Shown here: positions 42,714 to 52,028 of the stretch, piece after piece | How positions within the stretch are numbered: position 1 is the stretch's first letter | How the letters are laid out: every line of letters starts with the position of its first letter | NCBI GenBank assembly: GCA_017625755.1 | Contig: JAGAKG010000022.1 | Coordinates: forward strand, 1 to 64,000 | From: Clostridia bacterium | GTDB lineage: Bacteria > Bacillota > Clostridia > Oscillospirales > CAG-272 | Direction: 5' to 3' | DNA length: 64,000 nucleotides | Program-made: the position numbers and the translations under genes | Notes under the pieces: generated by a model | What the model was told of the DNA's origin: nothing | The model's input: only the letters and a program-made list of their open reading frames with translations | The model's database searches: none

Positions 42714-43532
42714 ATGGAAAACATAGATAAAATAAGGCTTTTCGACTCACACGCGCACTATTTTGATAAGCACTTTGACGAGGTCGGGGGAGCCGAGGAA
42801 GTACTTAGGAAAGAGGTCTTCGGCGCTTGCGTGAGCCGTGTGATAAATGTCGGAACTAACAACGCGAATAATCCCGTGTGCGTCGCTCAGGCGGCGCTAT
42901 ACGAGGGAATGTACGCCGCGGTGGGAATACACCCCGAGGACGCGCGATATTGCGAGGACGACGCCACGAGAGAGGTAGCCGAGCTTGAGCGGATAATAGG
43001 AGATGCCGAGAACAGAAAAGAGAAAAAGATAGTGGCGATAGGCGAGATAGGACTCGATTATCACTACGAGGGCTTCGACAAGGCGCGCCAGGCAGAGTTT
43101 TTCGATGCGCAGATGCACCTTGCCAAGAAGCTCGGTATGCCCGTTATCATACACGACAGAGAGGCTCACGGAGATTGCTTTGAGACCGTGCTTCGCCACC
43201 CTGATGTCAGAGGGGTGTTTCACAGTTACAGCGGAAGCGCCGAGATGGCGGCGGAGCTTGTTCGCAGAGGGTGGTATATCTCCTTTTCGGGAGTGCTTAC
43301 CTTTAAAAACGCATCGAGAATAAAAGAGGTCGCGGCAAGTATTCCTTGCGAGCGGATTCTTATTGAGACGGACGCTCCGTATCTTGCCCCGCACCCGCAC
43401 AGAGGGAAAACTAACCACTCGGGGCTTATGATATATACGGCGCAGACGCTGGCAGAGATAAAGGGAATGTCACTTGACGAGATTGCAGAGCTTACTTATA
43501 ACAACGCGAGTGAGCTTTTTGATATAAAATAA
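42714..43532 (+). CDS. TatD-family metal-dependent hydrolase
   Basis: A 272-residue TIM-barrel hydrolase. The first metal motif is FDSHAHYFD near residue 10, then GIHPEDA, AIGEIGLDYHY near 105, VIIHDREAH, FHSYSG and ETDAPYLAPHPHRG near 220. Family members are 3'-5' DNA exonucleases or related phosphodiesterases. It starts nine bases after gpsA, so it is co-transcribed. Confidence 0.9.
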   Translation: MENIDKIRLFDSHAHYFDKHFDEVGGAEEVLRKEVFGACVSRVINVGTNNANNPVCVAQAALYEGMYAAVGIHPEDARYCEDDATREVAELERIIGDAENRKEKKIVAIGEIGLDYHYEGFDKARQAEFFDAQMHLAKKLGMPVIIHDREAHGDCFETVLRHPDVRGVFHSYSGSAEMAAELVRRGWYISFSGVLTFKNASRIKEVAASIPCERILIETDAPYLAPHPHRGKTNHSGLMIYTAQTLAEIKGMSLDEIAELTYNNASELFDIK

Positions 43533-43552
43533 TAAACTGTAAGGAGAGAAAA

Positions 43553-44338
43553 ATGGAATTCAGTGTAAACCACCCGATACTCTTTTTGCTTGTCGGGATA
43601 GTTATTGCCGTGGTGCTTGCCCAGTCGGTCTATTTTCTGGTCAAATCGGTACGCAGAGCAAAAAAGATAGGAATGGAAAAATCCAAGATAAAAAAGACTA
43701 TCATAACGGCGGCAATATTCACAATAGCTCCCGCGGTGTCTATCGTTATCGCGGTAATATCACTTTCGCAGTCGCTCGGAATAGCGCTTCCGTGGCTTCG
43801 CCTGTCTGTCGTAGGCTCGCTTTCTTACGAGGCAATAGCGGCTGCAAACGCGGCGTCGGGTATGGGAGTGAAGCTCTCAGACCTTGTCGGAAATATGAGC
43901 GCATCGGCGTATATTACTATTACAATCGTTATGACGGCGTCGATAATGGTCGGTATATGGCTTGTGCCGCTTCTCGCAAAAAAGATTCAGGGCGGACTCG
44001 TCAAGTTTGAAAAGAAGGACAAAAAGTGGAGCGAGATACTTCAAAACGCCCTCTTTATAGGAATGATATCGGCGTTTGTGGGATATGTATTCTGCGACCT
44101 TTCGCGTCTGTGGCAGTCCGAGGGCGGTGTTTTCACAAATTCCGACGGAGAGACCTTCTCCTCAACCTCGGGTCTTATACCCGTGCTTGTAATGGTAGCG
44201 GCGGCAGTCGTTATGGCTCTCTGCGGTCTGCTTATGAAGAAGCTCGGCTGGAAGTGGCTCAACGATTACGCGCTTCCTATCAGTATGGTACTTGGTATGA
44301 CGGCGGCAATACCGCTCACGGCGCTCCTTGGAGGTTGA
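43553..44338 (+). CDS. DUF5058-family membrane protein
   Basis: A 261-residue protein with about seven hydrophobic helices, recognised as DUF5058-like from its front (HPILFLLVGIVIAVVLAQSV) and the block LRLSVVGSLSYEAIAAANA. The family has no established function. The next gene encodes a second, different membrane protein and then an M20 peptidase; this arrangement suggests a two-part transporter for peptides or amino-acid conjugates, which is inference. Confidence 0.7.
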   Translation: MEFSVNHPILFLLVGIVIAVVLAQSVYFLVKSVRRAKKIGMEKSKIKKTIITAAIFTIAPAVSIVIAVISLSQSLGIALPWLRLSVVGSLSYEAIAAANAASGMGVKLSDLVGNMSASAYITITIVMTASIMVGIWLVPLLAKKIQGGLVKFEKKDKKWSEILQNALFIGMISAFVGYVFCDLSRLWQSEGGVFTNSDGETFSSTSGLIPVLVMVAAAVVMALCGLLMKKLGWKWLNDYALPISMVLGMTAAIPLTALLGG

Positions 44339-44342
44339 AAAG

Positions 44343-45023
44343 ATGAAAAAGATGAAGAATAAAAAAGAATATACATATATAGACAGCGTTCACCGAGACG
44401 GACGGATATGGAATCTCACCGTGATGGTGATACTTATGGCGTTCCCAGTGGTGATCGGAATTATTTTCTCGGCGCTTCCCGATTGGGCGGCGGTCGGAAA
44501 GGGACTTCTTGCGACCGCGCCTATGTATTGGGCGGTTGGCGTGATAGAGACTATTACCTACATTCCAATGCTCGGAGCGGGCGGCTCGTATCTTTCATTC
44601 GTTACGGGCAACATTTCCAACCTCAAGCTGCCTTGCGCGCTCAACGCGCTTGAAAACGCGAATGTCAAGGCGCAGAGCGAGGAGGGAGAGATAATCTCCA
44701 CGATAGCGATAGCGGTATCCTCAATCGTTACGACTGTGATAATCATTATTGGAGTGGTGCTTATAGTTCCGCTTACGCCTATCCTTTCCTCAGAGACGCT
44801 CAAGCCTGCATTCGACCAGATGCTTCCCGCGCTTTTCGGCGGACTTGGAGTGGTATTCGTATCAAAAAATCTCAAGCTTGCGATAGCTCCCGTGCTTCTT
44901 ATGCTCGTGCTGTTTATCTTCATACCCGCCCTCAATGCGGGTACGGTGGGAATTATGGTTCCCGTCGGAGTGATCTTTACGATAGCTTACGCAAGAATAA
45001 TCTATAAAAAAGGTTGGCTTTGA
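44343..45023 (+). CDS. Partner membrane protein of the DUF5058 protein
   Basis: A 226-residue membrane protein from ATG 44343, with GGAGG (44330-44334) inside the end of the previous gene. It has about six helices and conserved-looking loops YIPMLGAGGSYLSFVTGNIS and NLKLPCALNALENA. It is not similar to its neighbour at sequence level. It ends six bases before the M20 peptidase gene. No family name comes to mind. Confidence 0.65.
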   Translation: MKKMKNKKEYTYIDSVHRDGRIWNLTVMVILMAFPVVIGIIFSALPDWAAVGKGLLATAPMYWAVGVIETITYIPMLGAGGSYLSFVTGNISNLKLPCALNALENANVKAQSEEGEIISTIAIAVSSIVTTVIIIIGVVLIVPLTPILSSETLKPAFDQMLPALFGGLGVVFVSKNLKLAIAPVLLMLVLFIFIPALNAGTVGIMVPVGVIFTIAYARIIYKKGWL

Positions 45024-45029
45024 TAAATT

Positions 45030-46472
45030 ATGATACTTTATGTAATTTTACCCATAGTAGTACTTATAGTTGCCTTTGTTGCCATACTTCTCATACGCGC
45101 CCTGTCATTCAAGCCGCAGAGCGAGGAGAGTGCGGAGAGGGCAGAGGAGAGCTTTGACCGTGATGCGGCAATATCAGCTCTCGGTGAGCTTGTCAAGTGC
45201 AAGACGGTTTCGAGATATTCGCACGACGATGAGGACGAAGCCGAGTTTGAGAAGCTTGTGAATATGCTTCCAACGCTCTATCCGCGCGTTTTTGAGGTAT
45301 GCGAATTTATGAAGCTTGAGGACAGAGGACTTTTGTTCCGTTGGATAGGAAAGACCGAGGGAGAGCCCGCCGTGCTTATGGCGCATTACGATGTAGTTCC
45401 CGTCGACGAGGGAAACTGGGAAAAGCCGCCCTTTGACGCGGTAATCGAGAACGGCGTGATGTGGGGGCGCGGAACACTTGATACCAAGGTGACGGTCAAC
45501 GGCGTACTATCGGCGGCAAACTCACTCATAGGCGAGGGCTTTACCCCCGAAAACGATATATATTTCGCATTCTCGGGCGGAGAGGAAGTCAACGGATTCG
45601 GCGCTGTTCATATAGTGAACTATTTCAAGGAAAAGGGAATAAAGCTCGGTGTCGTTGTAGACGAGGGCGGAGCGGTAGTTGAAAATGTATTCCCCGGGGT
45701 AAAGAAGCCCTGTGCGCTCATAGGAATTGCCGAAAAAGGATTGCTTGATCTGCGCTATTCGGTGCGCTCGAACGGCGGTCACGCGTCCGCTCCCAAGCCT
45801 CATACGCCTGTTGGAGTTCTCGCAAAGGCGTGTACGCGTGTGGAAAGCAAGCCCTTCCGTGCGCATATAACCAAGCCCGTAGCCGAGATGTTCGACACAC
45901 TTGGCAGACATTCTACCTTCGTTTACAGAGTAATTTTCTCAAACCGCTGGTGCTTTTCTCCCGTACTCGATATTATGGCGAAAAAGAGCGGCGGAGAAAT
46001 GAACGCGCTTATGAGAACGACGGTGGCATTTACTCAGATGAGCGGAAGCTCTGCTTCGAATGTTATACCGCCATCGGCGAGTATGGTATCTAATATAAGA
46101 CTTAATCCCGAGGATACGGTGGAGAGTGCTGTCAAATATATAAGAGATGTTATTGGCGATGAGAGCGTGGAGCTTGAGGTCGTGAACGGAACTAACCCAA
46201 GCAGGATTTCAAGCACCGATTGCGACGGCTGGAAAAAGCTTTCTCGCGCGGTTGCCGATACCTGGCAGGGCTCGATTGTCTCGCCATATCTTATGGTACA
46301 ATGCTCGGATAGCCGTCATTACGGAGAGATTTCTGACCGAGTTTACAGATTTTCGGCAATGGCTCTTACCTCTGAGGAAAGGGCGACTATACACGGCAAC
46401 AACGAGAGAATTACGCTCGATGCCATCTGCCGCGCAGTTGAATTTTATATAAGACTTATGCGACAATTGTGA
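45030..46472 (+). CDS. M20-family metallopeptidase, membrane-anchored
   Basis: A 480-residue zinc peptidase of the carboxypeptidase S/dipeptidase group. The first 22 residues (MILYVILPIVVLIVAFVAILL) are a membrane anchor. Metal and catalytic motifs are LMAHYDVVPVD near 115, WGRGTLDTKVT near 150 with the bridging Asp, and FSGGEEVNGFG near 190 with the catalytic Glu. The dimerisation lid runs about 240-360, and CSDSRHYG near 425 supplies the last His. With the two membrane proteins before it, it could process a peptide or acyl-amino acid during uptake. Confidence 0.85.
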   Translation: MILYVILPIVVLIVAFVAILLIRALSFKPQSEESAERAEESFDRDAAISALGELVKCKTVSRYSHDDEDEAEFEKLVNMLPTLYPRVFEVCEFMKLEDRGLLFRWIGKTEGEPAVLMAHYDVVPVDEGNWEKPPFDAVIENGVMWGRGTLDTKVTVNGVLSAANSLIGEGFTPENDIYFAFSGGEEVNGFGAVHIVNYFKEKGIKLGVVVDEGGAVVENVFPGVKKPCALIGIAEKGLLDLRYSVRSNGGHASAPKPHTPVGVLAKACTRVESKPFRAHITKPVAEMFDTLGRHSTFVYRVIFSNRWCFSPVLDIMAKKSGGEMNALMRTTVAFTQMSGSSASNVIPPSASMVSNIRLNPEDTVESAVKYIRDVIGDESVELEVVNGTNPSRISSTDCDGWKKLSRAVADTWQGSIVSPYLMVQCSDSRHYGEISDRVYRFSAMALTSEERATIHGNNERITLDAICRAVEFYIRLMRQL

Positions 46473-46506
46473 TGAAAAAGTTTTACAGAAAAAGTTAAAA
46501 ATAATA

Positions 46507-46535
46507 TTGCAAAATAAATATTTTTATGATAAAAT
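46507..46535 (+). promoter_or_regulatory. Promoter of the Gfo/Idh-glycosidase cassette
   Basis: TTGCAA and TAAAAT with a 17-base spacer. Confidence 0.5.
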
Positions 46536-46605
46536 ACTATGGAACAGAGATGTTTTTTATTAATACGAATGGAAAATATCGAGACAAGTTTTGGAGAAGA
46601 TAACG

Positions 46606-47325
46606 ATGAATAAGATAACGATTAACAAGATAACGACGGTCGCCGACGGGGTGATACGCTTTTTTGAAGAAAAAAAAGAACGGCTTCCTTTGTATGAAAT
46701 TGTCGATGGCCCGAGATATAAAACAATTGTGTGGGAAGGGAAAAGCGCGCCGCTGTTTTCGTTTTGCGAGCACCCAAAAATTATAAATTTGACAAGCAAA
46801 CGAGAACTTTTGGGAAGTCCTTGCGCCCTGAGTGCCTATTCGGTGGATAACGCATCTCTTGATACTCTTTTGTTCCGTGAGCTTGTGATTGCGGAGATGT
46901 GTTTCGATAGCGAGGTAGTGAAGGTTACTGTGTTTAAAAACGGACCTTCGGCTATTGTTCTTATCAAGCTTGCCTGCGATGGAACCTATAGTGTTGTCCT
47001 GCACGCGGCCTCATTTGGAGAAAAACTCTTCAAGCATGAGTTCTTTAATACGGAGGGCATGATTTCCAATCGCGCTGTAGATACCGTTATTCCTCAACAA
47101 GCGTTGAACATTTATACTAAAGATGGGTACGAATATGTAACAGACAGTCATTACATTTTATACGGTCTTACTCCTGATGAAATTAATGAGGTCGTGGCGA
47201 TTTACGCAACGCTGACGAAGGATGATATCGAGATACGAAAAGCTCAGGCTGAACGCTTGGATAAGATTGTTGATGTTGCGCTTGCTAAATCAGGAGAAAG
47301 TGTTTTAAAAGGGAGGGATTTTTAA
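46606..47325 (+). CDS. Unrecognised protein beside a Gfo/Idh enzyme
   Basis: 239 residues from ATG 46606, preceded by TTTGGAG. I do not recognise the family. The sequence is soluble, with beta strands in the middle (APLFSFCEHPKIINLTSK, AIVLIKLACDGTYSVVLHAAS) and a helical tail (ITKDDIEIRKAQAERLDKI-type). Its stop overlaps the ribosome binding site of the next gene and is directly followed by that gene's ATG, so translation is coupled. It probably serves as partner or accessory to the Gfo/Idh oxidoreductase. Codon use looks more AT-rich than in the flanking genes. Confidence 0.55.
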   Translation: MNKITINKITTVADGVIRFFEEKKERLPLYEIVDGPRYKTIVWEGKSAPLFSFCEHPKIINLTSKRELLGSPCALSAYSVDNASLDTLLFRELVIAEMCFDSEVVKVTVFKNGPSAIVLIKLACDGTYSVVLHAASFGEKLFKHEFFNTEGMISNRAVDTVIPQQALNIYTKDGYEYVTDSHYILYGLTPDEINEVVAIYATLTKDDIEIRKAQAERLDKIVDVALAKSGESVLKGRDF

Positions 47326-48405
47326 ATGGAACCGATTAAAGTTGCAATTCTTTCCTGTAACCACGGACACGCCAGAGGTTATTATTGCCTGAAGGATGAT
47401 CCGAGATTTGATTTAAGAGCGATTTCTGTTGCTCCCGGATATCACGATAGGATTTTCATTGAGAGATTGGATGGAGTCGATCAGTACGATAATGACGAGC
47501 AGATGTTTGATGAGCATCCCGAAATAGAAGCGGTAATTATGGCAAGCTCAAACTGGTATCACCCAAAGCAGTTTGCCTTGTGCTTGGAAAGAAATATACA
47601 TATTCTTTCTATGAAGGTGCCTACTATGGATCTTCAGGAATACGATCAGATACTTGAGCTGAAAAGAAAGAGTAAGAGTATCGTATGCGTGGAGCTTGAG
47701 ATGCATTATCATCCCGAAACCTACCGTATGAAGGAATTGATTGCAAGCGGAAAAATCGGTGATATTACCGCTTTTTCTGCAACAAATACATCACATAACC
47801 CAATGTGGTGGTTGCCTTGGCACGGATTGCCCGAGGAAAGCTATGGAAAAAGAGTTCCTATTATGCCGGGAAGCAAGATCTACCGTGGCGGTTGTCTTAC
47901 GGATCATCCCCATGTTTTTGATATGATGCGTTGGATGTTGGATGACGAAGTTGCGGAGGTATATGCGGAAACCGCGCCCAATGCGCGAAAATCCGAGGTC
48001 GAGGACTTCGTTTTCGTAACCGGAGTTACAAAAGGGGGAACTGTTTTCTCCATAGATCCATCTTATTCAAGAAGGGAAAATCCGGCCAATATCATTGCTG
48101 ACGGATGGGAACGTTATCCAAAGCGTGTGGAGGTGAATGCCTCTGTTTACGGTACGGCAGGGTATATCATTGGCGATGTTTATGGGAATTGGATGCATCA
48201 TACAGGTATTCCCAATCACGCTTATACCTCGTTTATCGCTGAACATCGGTTTTCTTTCAGCGGTAGGATAGATGATTTTGTGAATGCGATACGTTACGGT
48301 AAAAATCCCACGGTTTCCTTGGAATACCATAGAAAGACTATGGAGATCATCGACGGAGCTTACCGAAGCATTTATTACGGAAAAACTATCAAATTAGATT
48401 CCTAA
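47326..48405 (+). CDS. Gfo/Idh/MocA family oxidoreductase
   Basis: A 359-residue dehydrogenase-like protein. The Rossmann front is VAILSCNHGHARGYY, so the usual GxGxxG loop reads SCNHGHARG, which may change cofactor binding. The usual EKP motif reads LSMKVPTMDLQEY: the Lys-Pro pair is altered to Lys-Val-Pro. The C-terminal sheet has RGGCLTDHPHVFDMMRWML with the His/Asp expected for catalysis. The second Gfo/Idh gene of the window, at 3833, is clearly different. The downstream glycosidase-like gene suggests a role in degrading an unusual glycoside. Confidence 0.8.
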   Translation: MEPIKVAILSCNHGHARGYYCLKDDPRFDLRAISVAPGYHDRIFIERLDGVDQYDNDEQMFDEHPEIEAVIMASSNWYHPKQFALCLERNIHILSMKVPTMDLQEYDQILELKRKSKSIVCVELEMHYHPETYRMKELIASGKIGDITAFSATNTSHNPMWWLPWHGLPEESYGKRVPIMPGSKIYRGGCLTDHPHVFDMMRWMLDDEVAEVYAETAPNARKSEVEDFVFVTGVTKGGTVFSIDPSYSRRENPANIIADGWERYPKRVEVNASVYGTAGYIIGDVYGNWMHHTGIPNHAYTSFIAEHRFSFSGRIDDFVNAIRYGKNPTVSLEYHRKTMEIIDGAYRSIYYGKTIKLDS

Positions 48406-48455
48406 TGCTTACTCTGATTTGATAGTAAAACGCAAAAACCAATAAAGGAGAAAAA

Positions 48456-49730
48456 ATGAACAGATTCCCGATAGGATTTTGGAATTATACTTCAGGAGAG
48501 CTTTCGGCTAAGGATGTAAAAGATTGGAGCGCTCTTGGTATGACGATGGCTTGTAGCCCTACAATTGATGAAAACACGGACAAGGAAACTATAATTGGAA
48601 TATTAGACGCTTGTGCCGAAAATGATATTAAGGTAATAATGTGTGATAATCGCACTCGCTTCAAAAATGCCTCTGACAGTCCTGAAGAATACAGAGCACG
48701 TTCGATAGCGGCATATGAGGACTTTGGCAAGCATCCTGCTGTTTTTGGATTCTTTATAGGAGATGAACCAGAAAAGGGAAAGGACTTTCCTGACGCTGTT
48801 GTTGCACATAACATACAGCTTGAGGTTGCGCCGGAGTTGACTCCGTTTTTGAATTTTCTTCCGTATTGGGAGGGACAGGAAGAGACGATATTAAAAGCAC
48901 CGTCATTTTTAGATTGGGCAGCGAATATGATAAAGGATGCTAATCTGAAAGTTTTAAGCTATGATTGCTATACTCAGTTGAGTCCCGAAATGGAAAAGGA
49001 CGCACATCTAAAATTACACGGATTTGACAATGATACGAAGTTGAACCCCGAAGAGGAAGGACTACATATGTATTTTCGCAATTTGCGCCTCTATCGGGAA
49101 GCTGCTGACCGTGCAGGGATTATTCCGTGGACGACATTGCTTTCCGTAGGTCATTGGAGATACCGCTGTCCGAATGAAGACGACCTTCGTTGGCAGTTGA
49201 GTACTGCTGTTGCCTCTGGAATGGAAGGCATTATGTGGTTTCATATCTATGAGCGTGAATGCAGACTTAATTACAGACTCGCCCCCATCGATGCTTTTGG
49301 TGAGCATACCGAAACCTTTAATTGGCTTGCGCGCACAAATAAGTATTTTTTGCACCAGTTTGGAGATTTTTTCAACCGCGCCAAGTGGATCAAAACCATT
49401 CATTATGGCAAAGCTTACGGCGAGTTTGAACTGTGGGAAAAGGGTAAGAGTGACGATTTGGTTATGGATATATCAAGTCCGCATAACCTTAACGCCGTGG
49501 TAGGCTTTTTTGAATTGGACGGAAAAAAATATGTTGCAATTGTAAACAATTCCCCTACGGAAACAGGAATGTTTCGAATCCATGTGTCAAAAAAGGCAAA
49601 AAATGTGCTTCAATGGAATTGGCATAGCAATCTGGTTCGCGGCAAATACACTCAAGCAACAGATAATGAATACATTTGCGGAGATTGGTATGCGCCGGGA
49701 CAAATGAAGCTTTATTGCATCGAGACATAA
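48456..49730 (+). CDS. Glycoside hydrolase-like TIM-barrel protein
   Basis: A 424-residue protein that I read as a TIM-barrel glycosidase-like enzyme. The beginning (FPIGFWNYTSGELSAKDVK) and FGFFIGDEPEKGKDF near residue 105 match clan GH-A-type barrels, the latter with a candidate acid/base Glu. A second acidic residue in MEGIMWFHIYERECR near 265 could be the nucleophile. The last 110 residues (VVGFFELDGKKYVAIVNNSP) are a beta-sandwich. There is no signal peptide. The exact GH family cannot be set by eye. AAAGGAG precedes the start. Confidence 0.65.
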   Translation: MNRFPIGFWNYTSGELSAKDVKDWSALGMTMACSPTIDENTDKETIIGILDACAENDIKVIMCDNRTRFKNASDSPEEYRARSIAAYEDFGKHPAVFGFFIGDEPEKGKDFPDAVVAHNIQLEVAPELTPFLNFLPYWEGQEETILKAPSFLDWAANMIKDANLKVLSYDCYTQLSPEMEKDAHLKLHGFDNDTKLNPEEEGLHMYFRNLRLYREAADRAGIIPWTTLLSVGHWRYRCPNEDDLRWQLSTAVASGMEGIMWFHIYERECRLNYRLAPIDAFGEHTETFNWLARTNKYFLHQFGDFFNRAKWIKTIHYGKAYGEFELWEKGKSDDLVMDISSPHNLNAVVGFFELDGKKYVAIVNNSPTETGMFRIHVSKKAKNVLQWNWHSNLVRGKYTQATDNEYICGDWYAPGQMKLYCIET

Positions 49731-49807
49731 TTTTGCAGCTCAATCTAAAAAATCATCGGCTTGAGTCAAGCTGTCAATACAAAGCGGACGCAAAAATTGC
49801 AAATCAT

Positions 49808-49846
49808 AAAAACCCTTGTTCGATTTTGAATTGAACAAGGGTTTTT
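49808..49846 (+). terminator. Terminator of the Gfo/Idh-glycosidase cassette
   Basis: AAAACCCTTGTTC pairs with GAACAAGGGTTTT, followed by T. Confidence 0.85.
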
Positions 49847-49984
49847 CCGTTCTATATGTAATAAAATGTCATACAGCAAAAGCGATAAGTATGGGAATAT
49901 AGTGAGAATTTAAGAAAGCAGGTCATTTCACCTTTCGCGTTTGATTATAAAACAAATAGGAGGTTACTTTTGAAAATATTTCTG

Positions 49985-50013
49985 TTTACATCACGAAAAA
50001 AATGTGATATAAT
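49985..50013 (+). promoter_or_regulatory. Promoter of uvrBA
   Basis: TTTACA and TATAAT with a 17-base spacer, 33 bases before the start. I see no obvious LexA-type palindrome close to it. Confidence 0.7.
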
Positions 50014-50045
50014 TATAAGATAGAATATCTATGCGGAGGTTTCCT

Positions 50046-52025
50046 ATGGACAAGTTTATTCTGAAAAGTGAATATAAGCCAACGGGCGACCAGCCGCAGG
50101 CGATAGAGTCGCTTGTCGAGGGTATCGAGAACGGAGAGAGAATGCAGACGCTTCTTGGCGTTACGGGCTCGGGAAAGACATTTACAATGGCTAATGTCAT
50201 TGCGCGTGTCAACCGTCCGACGCTGGTGCTTGCGCACAACAAAACTCTCGCGGCGCAGCTTTGCTCGGAGTTTCGCGAGTTCTTTCCCGACAATGCGGTA
50301 GAGTATTTCGTTTCATATTACGACTATTATCAGCCCGAGGCGTATATCCCCGGCAAGGATATGTATATCGAAAAGGACGCGATGATAAACGATGAGATAG
50401 ATATGCTTCGTCACAGCGCGACCTCGGCTCTTTTTGAGCGCAGAGATGTTATAATCGTGGCGAGCGTATCCTGCATATATTCTCTCGGTGACCCCGAGGA
50501 ATACAAGCGGCTCGTGTTGGCTCTCCGCCCGGGAATGTATATGAGCAGAGACGACCTTATCCACCGCCTTGTCTCGATAAGCTACGACAGAAACGACCTT
50601 GCCCTTGAGCGTGACAAGTTCAGAGTCAGAGGAGATACCGTAGAGATAATTCCCGCGAGTATGAACGATAAGGCTATAAGAGTTGAGTTTTTCGGGGACG
50701 AGATAGACAGAGTTTCCGAGATAAATATAGTAACGGGCGAGATGCTCAGAACGCTCTCCTATGCGGCGGTCTATCCCGCGACGCATTACGCCGTGTCAGA
50801 TGATAAAAAGGAGAAAGCCCTCCGAGAGATAATGGAGGAAATGGTAGAGCGGGTTGAGTTTTTCCGCTCACAGAACAGACTTATCGAGGCGCAGAGAATA
50901 GAGGAGCGAGTCAAATACGATATGGAGATGCTCCGTGAGGTAGGCTTCTGTTCGGGAGTTGAGAACTATTCAAGAGTTCTCGCGGGCAGACCCGCGGGCT
51001 CGACCCCGCACACGCTTCTTGATTATTTCCCCGAGGATTATATAATGTTTGTTGACGAGTCTCATGTCAGCCTTCCACAGGTAAGGGGAATGAGCGGCGG
51101 AGATACGGCGAGAAAGAAAAATCTCGTTGAATACGGATTCAGACTTCCGTCGGCGTTTGACAACAGACCGCTATTTTTCGAGGAGTTTGAGTCGAAAATA
51201 AATCAGGCGATATTCGTGAGCGCCACACCCGGCGACTATGAGGGCGAGAATTCCTCGCGTACGGTCGAGCAGATAATCCGTCCCACGGGGCTTGTTGACC
51301 CCGAGGTCGAGGTGCGTCCCGTTGAGGGGCAGGTTGATGACCTTATGGGCGAGATAAAGAAGCGTACGGCGAAGAACGAAAGGGTGCTTGTGACGACTCT
51401 CACCCGAAAGATGGCTGAGGATCTCACGGGCTACCTTGAAAACAACGGAATAAAGGTCAGATATATTCACTTTAATGTTGATACTATTGAGAGAATGGAG
51501 ATAATCAGAGACCTGCGTCTGGGTGAATTTGATGTGCTTGTCGGAATAAACCTGCTTCGCGAGGGACTTGATATCCCCGAGGTATCTCTCGTAGCGATAC
51601 TCGACGCCGACAAGGAAGGTTTTTTACGCGCTGAGCGAAGTTTGATACAGACGATAGGCAGAGCGGCGAGAAACGCGGAGGGAAGGGTCATAATGTATGC
51701 TGACACGGTTACGGGCTCTATGGAAAGAGCGATAAGCGAGACAAATCGCCGCCGCGCGATACAGCAGAAATACAACGAGGAAAACGGAATAGTTCCCAAG
51801 ACGATAATAAAGGGAATAAGAGACATAATAGACATTGGAAAGCCCGCCGAGGAGGCGCAGGAAAAGAAGGCGAAGAAGCTTGCAAAGAACAAGAAGCTGT
51901 CCGCCGCTGAGCGTGAGAAGCTCATAGCCGAGCTTACGGTGCAGATGAAGGAAGCCGCAAGACAGCTTGAATTTGAAAAGGCGGCATTCATAAGAGATAA
52001 GATAAACGAACTCAGGAAAGGATAA
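50046..52025 (+). CDS. uvrB: Excinuclease ABC subunit B
   Basis: The damage-verifying helicase-like subunit of nucleotide excision repair. It has 659 residues from ATG 50046, because GGAGG lies at 50034-50038. Walker A is GVTGSGKTF near residue 34, the beta-hairpin region [13 protein letters not shown] is near 90, the DEAD-like box is FVDESHV near 335, and helicase motif VI is [13 protein letters not shown] near 540. The last 35 residues ([20 protein letters not shown]) are the UVR domain that binds UvrC. uvrA follows after three bases. Confidence 0.97.
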   Translation: MDKFILKSEYKPTGDQPQAIESLVEGIENGERMQTLLGVTGSGKTFTMANVIARVNRPTLVLAHNKTLAAQLCSEFREFFPDNAVEYFVSYYDYYQPEAYIPGKDMYIEKDAMINDEIDMLRHSATSALFERRDVIIVASVSCIYSLGDPEEYKRLVLALRPGMYMSRDDLIHRLVSISYDRNDLALERDKFRVRGDTVEIIPASMNDKAIRVEFFGDEIDRVSEINIVTGEMLRTLSYAAVYPATHYAVSDDKKEKALREIMEEMVERVEFFRSQNRLIEAQRIEERVKYDMEMLREVGFCSGVENYSRVLAGRPAGSTPHTLLDYFPEDYIMFVDESHVSLPQVRGMSGGDTARKKNLVEYGFRLPSAFDNRPLFFEEFESKINQAIFVSATPGDYEGENSSRTVEQIIRPTGLVDPEVEVRPVEGQVDDLMGEIKKRTAKNERVLVTTLTRKMAEDLTGYLENNGIKVRYIHFNVDTIERMEIIRDLRLGEFDVLVGINLLREGLDIPEVSLVAILDADKEGFLRAERSLIQTIGRAARNAEGRVIMYADTVTGSMERAISETNRRRAIQQKYNEENGIVPKTIIKGIRDIIDIGKPAEEAQEKKAKKLAKNKKLSAAEREKLIAELTVQMKEAARQLEFEKAAFIRDKINELRKG

Positions 52026-52028
52026 AAA

